NCBI GenBank assembly: GCA_021166815.1
Contig: JAJPEO010000155.1
Location: 1 to 8,676 of the forward strand
DNA: 8,676 bases
Direction: 5' to 3'
Origin: Nocardioides sp.
GTDB lineage: Bacteria; Actinomycetota; Actinomycetes; Propionibacteriales; Nocardioidaceae
A program made the translations under genes and the position numbers. Below the pieces are notes generated by a model. It worked only from the letters and a program-made list of their open reading frames with translations, was not told the origin of the DNA and searched no databases. Of the stretch, positions 1 to 5,541 are shown piece after piece; the first letter of the stretch is position 1; each line of letters opens with the position of its first letter.

Positions 1-160
1 AGTCCAGTTCCTTGGTATGTCGGGAACCATCCCTCTTGGAATGGCGCTGTTCATCGCCGCGGTAGGCGGGGGTGTGGTGGTAGCCATCGCTGGGGTCGCC
101 CGGGTCACGCAGCTGCGCATGAACGCTCGCCGTACCAGGCAGAGCGCCCCTGGCCGCTGA
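1..160 (+). CDS. LapA-domain membrane protein, C-terminal fragment
   Basis: Only the last ~52 codons are in the window, in the frame that begins at base 2 and stops at TGA 158-160. The peptide reads as a hydrophobic helix (IPLGMALFIAAVGGGVVVAIAG) preceded by VQFLGMSGT and followed by a basic tail (RVTQLRMNARRTRQ). A short beta-like segment, then a proline-leading membrane helix, then an arginine-rich cytoplasmic end is the typical C-terminal half of LapA-domain (DUF1049) proteins. These are small two-helix inner-membrane proteins; in E. coli LapA is tied to lipopolysaccharide assembly, but in Gram-positive actinobacteria the role is unknown. The start and first helix lie outside the window. 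Family assignment is by remembered pattern from a short fragment, so it is moderately sure. Confidence 0.6.
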   Translation, partial: VQFLGMSGTIPLGMALFIAAVGGGVVVAIAGVARVTQLRMNARRTRQSAPGR

Positions 161-269
161 CCAGGCCCCGGGGCTCCCGCACCGGTCATGTGCGCCCACG
201 CGAGGCGGACGGACAGTTTCGAGGGTGCGGGACACCTCACTAGCGAGCCAGCGCACCCGCACCGCTGAC

Positions 270-377
270 TCAACTCCGTTCTGTAGCGATGAGGCTGAGG
301 TCGCTGGTGGTGAGCATCTGCTGGACACGATGCTCCGACGCACCGAGATGCTGCGCCGCCCCGGCGATGGTCAGCAG
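270..377 (-). pseudogene. possible remnant of a helix-turn-helix DNA-binding gene
   Basis: On the - strand a 35-codon open stretch (after in-frame TGA 380-378, ending at TGA 272-270) reads LLTIAGAAQHLGASEHRVQQ and continues MLTTSDLSLIATERS. The pattern LTIAxAAxxLGxSxxRVxxML resembles the helix-turn-helix of excisionase/MerR-like or Rv2175c-type DNA-binding proteins. It has no usable start before the motif, because the preceding in-frame codon is a stop, and no open frame supplies the rest of a protein. It may be a decayed gene end in a gene-poor stretch, or a chance resemblance. I see no other coding signal between 161 and 446. Confidence 0.3.
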
Positions 378-410
378 TCACCACATGCCACAACAGACAA
401 CTGGCTTTTC

Positions 411-440
411 CGTCTGCCGTCCGGTTCGCCCTCGCAGACG
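411..440 (-). terminator. hairpin after the DinB-family gene
   Basis: CGTCTGC (411-417) and GCAGACG (434-440) form a perfect 7-bp inverted repeat around a 16-nt loop. It starts 6 nt past the stop codon of the - strand gene at 447. There is no T-tract on the exit side (GGAAAAG follows), so this would be a U-less hairpin of the kind often proposed in actinobacteria, or simply a chance repeat. It lies between two convergent genes, where a terminator is expected. Confidence 0.3.
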
Positions 441-446
441 CATGCG

Positions 447-1070
447 CTACTGCTGTGGGTCCCTTGGAGTGGCGGACACGTTCGAAGACTGTTGACGGAA
501 CGTCTCGGCGAGCCGGGTCAGCTTCGCGACGTACGCCGGCCAGTCGTACCCCTCCGGGACGTTGTCGCCCGGCTGCCGCCAGCCAACGGTGCTGTCGAGT
601 TGTTCGCGCAGAATGTCGGCCTGGCCGTTGTGCTGGACGAGGTCGGTGAAGTTGTGCACCAGGATCCAGTGCAGCGTGACCTTCTTGCCGCCCCAGTGCC
701 GGACGTGGCCGACGGTGTCGAGATCGAGCAGGTCGACGGTCTGCTCGGCGTGAGCGATCACCCGGCGATAGAGGTCGATGATGCCGGCGGTGGTCTCCTC
801 GAGGGTGGCGTACCAGTCGGCCTGCGGATCGGCCTCGTACGCCTCGTCGGTGACCAGCTCGTCGGCTTGTGGGAACGGGCGTCCGAAGGTGGCGCCGAGG
901 TAGAGCGCCTCCACGTTGAGGACGTGTTTGATGATCCCGATCAGGCTGGTTCCGGTCGGTGTGAGCGGCCTGCGAGCCTCGTACTCGGACAGGTCCTCGA
1001 CCTTGGAGATCAGCGCCTCGCGGCGTTCCTTGTAGTAGCGCTGCCAGATGGCCTTCTCGTCGCTGGACAT
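447..1070 (-). CDS. DinB / DUF664 family protein
   Basis: A 207-aa protein of the DinB-like four-helix bundle superfamily, DUF664 branch, to which mycothiol- and bacillithiol-dependent enzymes belong; the substrate here is unknown. The start contains MSSDEKAIWQRYYKERREAL, followed by LSEYEARRPLTPTGTSL (28-44), both typical of DUF664. The likely metal-binding histidines are H49 (IIKHVLNVE), H139 (LVHNFTD) and H147 (VQHNGQADILRE), with the usual 8-residue spacing of the last two. An upstream in-frame ATG at 1115 would add 15 residues, but the family normally starts at the chosen ATG (1070), and a -10-like TACTGT ends 6 nt before it, suggesting a leaderless transcript. It is divergent from the arsR operon, with 136 bp between the starts. 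Family assignment is firm, function is not. Confidence 0.85.
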   Translation of the reverse strand: MSSDEKAIWQRYYKERREALISKVEDLSEYEARRPLTPTGTSLIGIIKHVLNVEALYLGATFGRPFPQADELVTDEAYEADPQADWYATLEETTAGIIDLYRRVIAHAEQTVDLLDLDTVGHVRHWGGKKVTLHWILVHNFTDLVQHNGQADILREQLDSTVGWRQPGDNVPEGYDWPAYVAKLTRLAETFRQQSSNVSATPRDPQQ

Positions 1071-1076
1071 GTTCCG

Positions 1077-1082
1077 ACAGTA
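1077..1082 (-). promoter_or_regulatory. -10 box for the DinB-family gene (leaderless)
   Basis: On the - strand TACTGT matches the actinobacterial TAnnnT -10 consensus. Six bases (CGGAAC) separate it from the ATG at 1070, so transcription would begin at or next to the A of the ATG. There is no Shine-Dalgarno at a workable distance, which agrees with leaderless translation. No convincing -35 was found. Confidence 0.5.
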
Positions 1083-1123
1083 GGCGGTGTCGCTGCGCAA
1101 CGCGGGGTGCTGCATGCTCTCGA

Positions 1124-1136
1124 TTCAAGAGTTGAA
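1124..1136. promoter_or_regulatory. inverted repeat TTCAA-GAG-TTGAA, candidate operator
   Basis: TTCAA (1124-1128) and TTGAA (1132-1136) form a perfect 5-bp inverted repeat with a 3-nt spacer. It overlaps the TTGAAG -35 hexamer of the arsR promoter. ArsR-family repressors commonly bind short AT-richer dyads at their own promoters, and this is one of the few AT-richer spots nearby. Binding is inferred. Confidence 0.4.
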
Positions 1137-1159
1137 GATGTTTGCAAGTCATGTAACCT
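1132..1159 (+). promoter_or_regulatory. promoter of the arsR-sulP-yjdM operon
   Basis: TTGAAG (1132-1137) and TAACCT (1154-1159) are separated by 16 bp and resemble -35 and -10 hexamers of the housekeeping sigma factor. Predicted transcription start is near 1166, which puts the perfect hairpin at 1167-1190 at the very 5' end of the message. Read from sequence only. Confidence 0.5.
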
Positions 1160-1163
1160 TGCA
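1143..1163. promoter_or_regulatory. inverted repeat TGCAAG-N9-CTTGCA, candidate operator
   Basis: TGCAAG (1143-1148) and CTTGCA (1158-1163) are perfect 6-bp arms around 9 nt, centred on the -10 box TAACCT. A repressor bound here would block the -10. With the 1124-1136 repeat it forms a pair of dyads across the promoter, suited to autoregulation by the adjacent ArsR protein (inference). Confidence 0.4.
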
Positions 1164-1166
1164 CAG

Positions 1167-1190
1167 TGGCCCGCTCGGGTGAGCGGGCCA
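1167..1190 (+). promoter_or_regulatory. perfect hairpin in the 5' leader of arsR
   Basis: TGGCCCGCTC (1167-1176) pairs perfectly with GAGCGGGCCA (1181-1190) around a GGGT loop, giving a 10-bp, mostly GC stem. It sits between the predicted transcription start (~1166) and the purine-rich ribosome binding site GGAGGGGAG (1191-1199). It has no T-tract and is not preceded by a gene on this strand, so a terminator is unlikely. A 5' mRNA-stabilising structure, a translation-control element or a DNA-level operator are the main options. Confidence 0.5.
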
Positions 1191-1206
1191 GGAGGGGAGT
1201 CAGTCC

Positions 1207-1542
1207 GTGAGCGTGCCGCTCTACCAGGCGAAGGCCGAGTTCTTCCGCACCCTGGGCCACCCGGCCCGGATCCGGATCCTCGAGCTGCTCTCGGAGCGCG
1301 ACCATGCAGTGCACGAGCTGTTGGCCCAGATCACGATCGAGCCCAGCAACCTGTCGCAGCAGCTGGCAGTCCTGCGGCGCACCTCCCTCGTCGTCGCGCG
1401 CCGCGAAGGAGGGGAGGTCAGGTACTCGATCGCCGCCCCCGAGGTTCGCGACCTGCTCATCAGCGCCAGGAGGATCCTGGCCGACCTGGTCCACGTGGAT
1501 GAAGACCCCACGGCTGCCCCCTCGCCGAAGACGGCTCGCTGA
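1207..1542 (+). CDS. ArsR/SmtB-family transcriptional repressor, cysteine-free
   Basis: A 111-aa winged helix-turn-helix protein of normal ArsR length. It has the family opening KAEFFRTLGHPARIRILELL (9-28), a helix-turn-helix at about 34-60 (AVHELLAQI, then SNLSQQLAVLRRTSLV) and a wing at 62-75 (VVARREGGEVRYS). There is no cysteine at all, so the classical CxC metal site in the recognition helix (ELCVCDL type) is absent; it probably senses something other than a thiolate-bound metal. The start is GTG 1207, with GGAG at 1196-1199 seven bases upstream. It is first in an operon: its TGA overlaps the transporter ATG by one base (TGATG). It probably represses its own operon through the inverted repeats upstream (inference). 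Confidence 0.88.
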   Translation: MSVPLYQAKAEFFRTLGHPARIRILELLSERDHAVHELLAQITIEPSNLSQQLAVLRRTSLVVARREGGEVRYSIAAPEVRDLLISARRILADLVHVDEDPTAAPSPKTAR

Positions 1543-3272
1543 TGCTCGAGACCTCCGCCGAGCCGAGTCGTTCCCCGCGGCGTGTCATGCCCGAGTGGGG
1601 CGCTCGAGTCCGGAACCTGATGCCCCGGGGCAGTGACTGGCAGCATGCGCGCCCTCGGCGCGACCTGACCGCTGGGCTCATGGTCGGGCTCGTCGCACTG
1701 CCCCTGGCGCTGGGCTTCGGTGTGAGCTCGGGGATGGGCGCGACCGCCGGGTTGGTCACCGCCATCGTGGCCGGAGCCGTCGCCGCCGTGTTCGGCGGTA
1801 GCCGGGTGCAGGTGAGCGGGCCGACGGGGGCGATGACCGTGGTCCTCGTACCGATCTTCGCCACGTACGGCGCCGACGGGGTCCTGGTCGTCGGGCTCCT
1901 GGCCGGACTGATCCTCGTCGGCCTCGCCCTCGCCGGCGCCGGCCGCTTCATCCGCTACGTTCCGGTGCCGGTAGTGGAGGGCTTCACCCTGGGCATCGCG
2001 GCGATCATCGCCCTGCAGCAGCTCCCCGGCGCACTCGGCGTCGACGTCGAGGCCGAGAAGGTGTTGTCCCTGGCCGTGGGGGCGGTCCGCGCCTGGGTCG
2101 AGAACCCCACGTGGGTGCCGGTCGTCATGGCTGCGATGGTCACCCTCGCGATCATGGTGATCACCCGGGTCCGCCCTGCCCTTCCCGGCTCCCTGATCGC
2201 GGTCGTGGTGGCCACCCTCGCCAACTCGTTCTTCGACCTCGGTGCCGCGACCATCGCCCGCATCCCCGCCGGACTGCCGGCGCCGAGGCTGCCCAGCGTC
2301 GCCCTGGGCGACCTGCAGGCCCTGGTGCTGCCCGCGATCGCCGTCGCGGCCCTGGCGGCACTCGAGAGCCTGCTCTCCGCGACGGTCGCCGACGCGATGA
2401 GCGTGGGACAGCGGCACGACTCCAACCGCGAGCTCCTCGGCCAGGGTCTCGCGAACCTCGCTTCGCCCCTGTTCGGGGGCATCCCTGCCACCGCGGCGAT
2501 CGCGCGCACAGCGGTCAACGTACGCGCCGGTGCCACCTCGCGGCTGGCCGCGTTCACCCATGCGCTGGTCCTTCTCGCGGTCGTGCTGGCGGCCGCGCGC
2601 TGGGTCTCGGAGATCCCCCTGGCCGCTCTCGCGGGCGTGCTCGTCGCGACCGCCCTCCACATGGTCCGGGTCTCCAGCCTCCGGGCGCTGGCTCGCTCGA
2701 CGCGCGGCGACGCGACCGTCCTGGTGATCACCGCGGCAGCGACCGTCCTCTTCGACCTGGTGACGGCGGTCATCCTCGGTCTCGTCGTCGCCGGGTTCGT
2801 CGCCCTCCGGCAGACCGCGAAGACCGCCCGCCTCGAGGAGGTGCCGCTCGATGAGGGCGACCACACCGACGAGGAGCAGTCGCTGCTCGACGAGCACATC
2901 GTGGCGTACCGCATCGACGGTCCGCTGTTCTTCGCCGCTGCGCACGAGTTCCTGCTCCAGCTGGCTGACGTCGGCAACGTACGCGTCGTCGTCCTGCGCA
3001 TGTCGCGGGTCACCACGATGGACGCCACCGGCGCGCACGTCCTGGCCGACACGATCAGCCGGCTCGAGGGCCGGGGGATCACCGTCCTGCTCTCCGGTGT
3101 GCAGCCGACCCACGAGGGGGTCCTGCGCGAGCTCGGCGTGTACAGCCACCTCGCCCACGAACGGCACCTCTTCGCCGACACCCCGGCAGCGATCGCGCAC
3201 GCCCGTCTGCACGCTGCCCGCATCGTCCACACCGCCGCAACCGCCTCCAGCCAGGAAGATGACCTGAGATGA
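1542..3272 (+). CDS. SulP-family inorganic anion transporter with STAS domain
   Basis: A 576-aa SLC26/SulP permease. After a ~40-residue cytoplasmic N-terminus the hydrophobic core runs from about 42 to 422 with family motifs: LVALPLALGFGVSSG (50-64), VSGPTGAMTVV (91-101) in the third-helix substrate region, PVVEGFTLGIA (143-153), LESLLSATVADAM (274-286) and GGIPATAAIART (312-323). A STAS domain follows at about 450-555 with the TTMDATGAHVL core (491-501). SulP members carry sulfate, bicarbonate or other anions in proton or sodium symport; the sequence does not settle which. There is no fused carbonic anhydrase and no cysteine biosynthesis neighbour. The ATG overlaps the arsR stop and the gene ends ATGA with yjdM, so all three genes should be translated together. 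An internal ATG at 1587 is an alternative start. Confidence 0.92.
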   Translation: MLETSAEPSRSPRRVMPEWGARVRNLMPRGSDWQHARPRRDLTAGLMVGLVALPLALGFGVSSGMGATAGLVTAIVAGAVAAVFGGSRVQVSGPTGAMTVVLVPIFATYGADGVLVVGLLAGLILVGLALAGAGRFIRYVPVPVVEGFTLGIAAIIALQQLPGALGVDVEAEKVLSLAVGAVRAWVENPTWVPVVMAAMVTLAIMVITRVRPALPGSLIAVVVATLANSFFDLGAATIARIPAGLPAPRLPSVALGDLQALVLPAIAVAALAALESLLSATVADAMSVGQRHDSNRELLGQGLANLASPLFGGIPATAAIARTAVNVRAGATSRLAAFTHALVLLAVVLAAARWVSEIPLAALAGVLVATALHMVRVSSLRALARSTRGDATVLVITAAATVLFDLVTAVILGLVVAGFVALRQTAKTARLEEVPLDEGDHTDEEQSLLDEHIVAYRIDGPLFFAAAHEFLLQLADVGNVRVVVLRMSRVTTMDATGAHVLADTISRLEGRGITVLLSGVQPTHEGVLRELGVYSHLAHERHLFADTPAAIAHARLHAARIVHTAATASSQEDDLR

Positions 3273-3613
3273 CCGAACTGCCCCCTTGCCCCGAGTGCCG
3301 CGAGCCCTATGCCTACGAGCAGGGGGCGCTGCTGGTCTGCCCCATGTGCGGCCACGAATGGACCGCGGCGGACCAGGCCGCCGAGGCAGAGTCGCAGGGG
3401 ATCACCGACGCGTACGGCACCCCGCTCGCTGACGGCGACACCGTCACCGTGGTCAAGGACTTGAAGGTGAAGGGGTCCTCACTCGTCGTCAAGGTCGGCA
3501 CCAAGGTCAAGAACATCCGTCTCGCCGACGGATTCGGCGGTCACGACATCGACTGCAAGATCGACGGCATCGGTCCCATGCAGCTCAAGTCCGAGTTCGT
3601 CCGCAGGAGCTAG
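3269..3613 (+). CDS. yjdM: YjdM/PhnA family zinc-ribbon protein
   Basis: A 114-aa protein with an N-terminal zinc ribbon (C7, C10, C24, C27 in CPEC and CPMC) followed by the C-terminal YjdM domain: GTPLADGDTVTVVKDLKVKG (50-69), GTKVKNIRL (77-85), and the ending DIDCKIDGIGPMQLKSEFV. Length and layout match E. coli YjdM, formerly called PhnA ('alkylphosphonate utilization protein'). Despite that name it is not part of the C-P lyase pathway and is distinct from phosphonoacetate hydrolase PhnA; its biochemical role is not established. The ATG overlaps the sulP stop by 4 nt (ATGA), so translation is probably coupled. No C-P lyase genes are visible nearby. Confidence 0.93.
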   Translation: MTELPPCPECREPYAYEQGALLVCPMCGHEWTAADQAAEAESQGITDAYGTPLADGDTVTVVKDLKVKGSSLVVKVGTKVKNIRLADGFGGHDIDCKIDGIGPMQLKSEFVRRS

Positions 3614-3632
3614 GCGACCCTCCCGCACGGCC

Positions 3633-3638
3633 TACGCT
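3633..3638 (+). promoter_or_regulatory. possible -10 box before the 110-aa gene
   Basis: TACGCT matches TAnnnT and would give a start near 3645, leaving a ~29-nt leader with GAGG (3665-3668) before GTG 3674. There is no clear -35. The gene could equally be read through from the upstream operon, since only 60 nt separate it from yjdM. Confidence 0.25.
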
Positions 3639-3673
3639 GTGACGGCCGTCCCCGACCACGAACCGAGGTCCCC

Positions 3674-4006
3674 GTGCCCGCCAGCCGCTCCGCCCGACAG
3701 AGGAAGGCCAGCGCCGAGGCCGGGCCGCTGGCCGCGGTCCGCATCGACGTGAGTCGCGACGACTCCTTCGCCTACACGATCTCCTGCACGCAGTGTGAGG
3801 TCCCCCGGCCGGGGACCGGCACCCGCGCCTGGAGTACCCGCCGGCGGGGAGAGGGCAACGGCTACATGGCCGCGATGGATCGATGGATCCTCCACCTCAC
3901 GTCCAGGCATCCGGGCGCAGAGGCTCCGTGCCTCACCTACCTGCCAGAGGCCCAGGCGCGTCTCCAGGAGCGACGCGACTCCCGGGGGCAGGAGCCCGCG
4001 GGCTGA
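3674..4006 (+). CDS. hypothetical 110-aa protein with a CxxC pair
   Basis: I do not recognise this family. Codons are strongly G/C-ending throughout, which supports real coding. The GTG start has GAGG five bases upstream. The protein is basic at both ends, with a central segment AVRIDVSRDDSFAYTISCTQ (21-40) that looks like beta strands, a CTQC pair at 38-41, then WSTRRRGEGNGYMAAMDRWILHL around 53-75 and a single later cysteine (C86). Four metal-ligand cysteines are not present, so a full zinc finger is doubtful. It lies 60 nt after yjdM on the same strand and ends exactly where the convergent gene ends. Confidence 0.65.
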   Translation: MPASRSARQRKASAEAGPLAAVRIDVSRDDSFAYTISCTQCEVPRPGTGTRAWSTRRRGEGNGYMAAMDRWILHLTSRHPGAEAPCLTYLPEAQARLQERRDSRGQEPAG

Positions 4007-4013
4007 TCAGCCC
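4000..4013. repeat. 14-bp perfect palindrome carrying both convergent stop codons
   Basis: GGGCTGATCAGCCC equals its own reverse complement. The + strand TGA (4004-4006) and the - strand TGA (4009-4007) sit back to back at its centre, so the two genes end with zero bases between them. A second palindrome, AGCCCGCGGGCT (3993-4004), overlaps its left side. As RNA it could fold GGGCT-GATC-AGCCC on either strand. This may be a compact bidirectional end signal or a coincidence of coding constraints. Confidence 0.55.
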
Positions 4014-4444
4014 TCCTCGCCCTCCGGCAGGTCGAGGGAGTGCAGCAGGGTGTGCTGCACCTTGCTCCACTGGGCGCTCCAGGCCGCGAGCGGCGCCAAC
4101 GAACGCTCCAGGATCTCCAGCTGGTCGTCCAGGACGGCCAGCTCGGCGTTGATGGCCTTGATGGTCAGCCTCTTCGCACGGATCTCCTTCAGGACGATCT
4201 CGAGCTCGTCGCCGACCTGTGGGGCCGACTCGACGGCACTGCGCATGGACTCGAGCATGCGGGTGGCCGACGAGAGGACCGCATCGGGGACGACGGCCTG
4301 CGCGCCGGCCCCTCCAGCGCGAGCCACCTGCTCCACCAGCATGCGTGTGCTGTTCAGGAACAGGTCCGTCGCCGAGTGCACGACGCCCTTGTGCTCGTGG
4401 GGCGGCTCGTTGCGGGGCCTCTCGGCCTTCTCGCTGTCGTCCAT
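4007..4444 (-). CDS. hypothetical helical/coiled-coil protein downstream of ipdC
   Basis: A 145-aa protein I do not recognise. It has a charged, probably disordered N-terminus (1-20, including KAERPRNEPPHEHKG), an alanine/valine-rich helical part (21-75) and a heptad-like segment at about 79-118 (DELEIVLKEIRAKRLTIKAI and on to LDDQLEILERSL) suggesting a coiled coil, ending in an acidic tail. There are no cysteines, no signal peptide and no membrane segment. It follows ipdC in the same direction with a 5-nt gap, so it should be the last gene of the echA20-ipdABC operon. AGGAGG lies only one base before the chosen ATG (4444), and the ipdC TAG is embedded in it, so initiation may be by coupling. 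A GTG at 4471 or an internal GTG near codon 22 are alternatives. A phasin-like surface or scaffold protein is possible but only a guess. Confidence 0.75.
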   Translation of the reverse strand: MDDSEKAERPRNEPPHEHKGVVHSATDLFLNSTRMLVEQVARAGGAGAQAVVPDAVLSSATRMLESMRSAVESAPQVGDELEIVLKEIRAKRLTIKAINAELAVLDDQLEILERSLAPLAAWSAQWSKVQHTLLHSLDLPEGEEG

Positions 4445-4449
4445 GCCTC

Positions 4450-5541
4450 CTATTGTGACGCAGCCAGACACCCGTGCGCCCGCGTCAGCTGCTCGACCGC
4501 CTCGGTGACCACGCGGTCGATGAGGTCCTCACAGCTGGGCAGGTCGTCGAGGAGCCCGACGACCTGGCCGCTGGCGAGCACGCCCGCGTGGGTGTCGCCC
4601 TCGACGAGACCGGCCTTGAGCAGCATCGGGGTGTTGGCGGCGAGGGCCATCTGGGCCACGGTGCGGCCCTGCTCGCGACGCATCGCGCGGCCGTCGACGA
4701 GCAGCTCGCGCCACGACATGCCGGCCTGCTTCTTGAACTCCAGGGCGCTCCTGGCCGAGGGGATCAGGCGACGCAGCCGGCTCTGCTCCTCGACCTGCTC
4801 GACGAGGTCGGTGCGCAGCAGGCGGTGGGGCATGCCGTCGACCTTGTCGGTGACCACGGTGCCGTTGAGGTCGTGGGACAGGTAGAGCTCCTTGACGGCC
4901 TGCGGCACGGCGCTGTCGCTGGTCAGCAGGAAGCGCGTGCCCATCCCGATGCCGGCGGCGCCGTACGACAGTGCTGCGGCCAGGCCGCGGCCGTCGAAGA
5001 AGCCGCCCGCGGCGACGACCGGGATCTCTGAGCCCGACTCGCGCAGCGCGTCGAGGACGGAGGGGAGCAGCAGCGTCGTCGGCGTCGAGCCGGTGTGCCC
5101 GCCGCCCTCGCCGCCCTGGATCATCACCGCGTCGGCGCCCCACGAGGCGACCTTCGTGGCGTGCTTGGGCAGGCCGACGCTCGGGATCACGACGATGTCG
5201 TGCTCCTTGAGCTTGGCGATCAGCTCGGGCTTGGGCGCGAGGGCGAAGGACGCGACCTTGACGCCGTGCTCGATGAGCAGGTCGCAGCGCGCGGGCGCGT
5301 CGGCGGCGTCGGCACGCAGGTTGACGCCGAAGGGCTGGTCGGTGCGGCCCTTGACCTCGATGATCGCCGACTCCAGCTCGGCGTGGGTCATCGTGGCGCT
5401 GGCCAGGATGCCGAGACCGCCGGCGTTGGCGGTCGCGCTGACCAGTCGCGGCCCGGCGACCCAGCCCATGCCGGTCTGCACGAGCGGGTGGCGTACGCCG
5501 ACGAGCTCGGTCAGGGGAGTGCGGAGCTGCTGCTCGATCAC
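4450..5541 (-). CDS. ipdC: IpdC, flavin-dependent reductase of steroid ring C/D degradation
   Basis: A 363-aa TIM-barrel flavoprotein of the nitronate monooxygenase/2-nitropropane dioxygenase-like superfamily. Visible motifs: PLVQTGMGWVAGPRL (19-33), NAGGLGILAS (39-48), GVNLRA (72-77), the FMN-phosphate/active-site loop IQGGEGGGHTG (141-151) and AAGGFFDGRGLAAAL (177-191) leading into GIGMGTRFL (197-205). By homology and context it is IpdC (Rv3553), an NADH-dependent reductase acting on the 5-hydroxy-HIP-CoA-type intermediate of cholesterol ring C/D catabolism, rather than a true nitronate monooxygenase. The start is GTG 5541, overlapping the ipdB stop as GTGA, with a strong AAGGAGGT (5555-5548) six bases upstream. 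It is fourth gene of the - strand operon. Confidence 0.9.
   Translation of the reverse strand: MIEQQLRTPLTELVGVRHPLVQTGMGWVAGPRLVSATANAGGLGILASATMTHAELESAIIEVKGRTDQPFGVNLRADAADAPARCDLLIEHGVKVASFALAPKPELIAKLKEHDIVVIPSVGLPKHATKVASWGADAVMIQGGEGGGHTGSTPTTLLLPSVLDALRESGSEIPVVAAGGFFDGRGLAAALSYGAAGIGMGTRFLLTSDSAVPQAVKELYLSHDLNGTVVTDKVDGMPHRLLRTDLVEQVEEQSRLRRLIPSARSALEFKKQAGMSWRELLVDGRAMRREQGRTVAQMALAANTPMLLKAGLVEGDTHAGVLASGQVVGLLDDLPSCEDLIDRVVTEAVEQLTRAHGCLAASQ

Noticed and set aside
161..446. tRNA, small RNA, attachment site or CRISPR array in the gene-poor stretch
   Set aside because: No cloverleaf, regularly spaced repeats, or integrase neighbour could be seen.
1167..1190. Rho-independent terminator
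   Set aside because: No T-tract follows on either strand, it is directly followed by a ribosome site, and no gene on the + strand ends just before it.
225..1502. Long + strand open frame over the DinB gene and into arsR
   Set aside because: It is antisense to a recognisable DUF664 gene and out of frame with arsR, with no family resemblance; a shadow frame.
1221..3230. Very long - strand open frame (669 codons) antisense to arsR and sulP
   Set aside because: It mirrors the G/C third-position bias of the real genes; the peptide is a low-complexity mix of D, G, R, H and E with no domain, and arsR/sulP are certain on the other strand.
3269..3613. Phosphonoacetate hydrolase or C-P lyase component because of the name PhnA
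   Set aside because: The protein is the short zinc-ribbon YjdM family; no phosphonate genes accompany it.
4450..5541. Calling this gene nitronate monooxygenase
   Set aside because: The fold is shared, but the position directly after ipdAB in a steroid operon fits IpdC much better.
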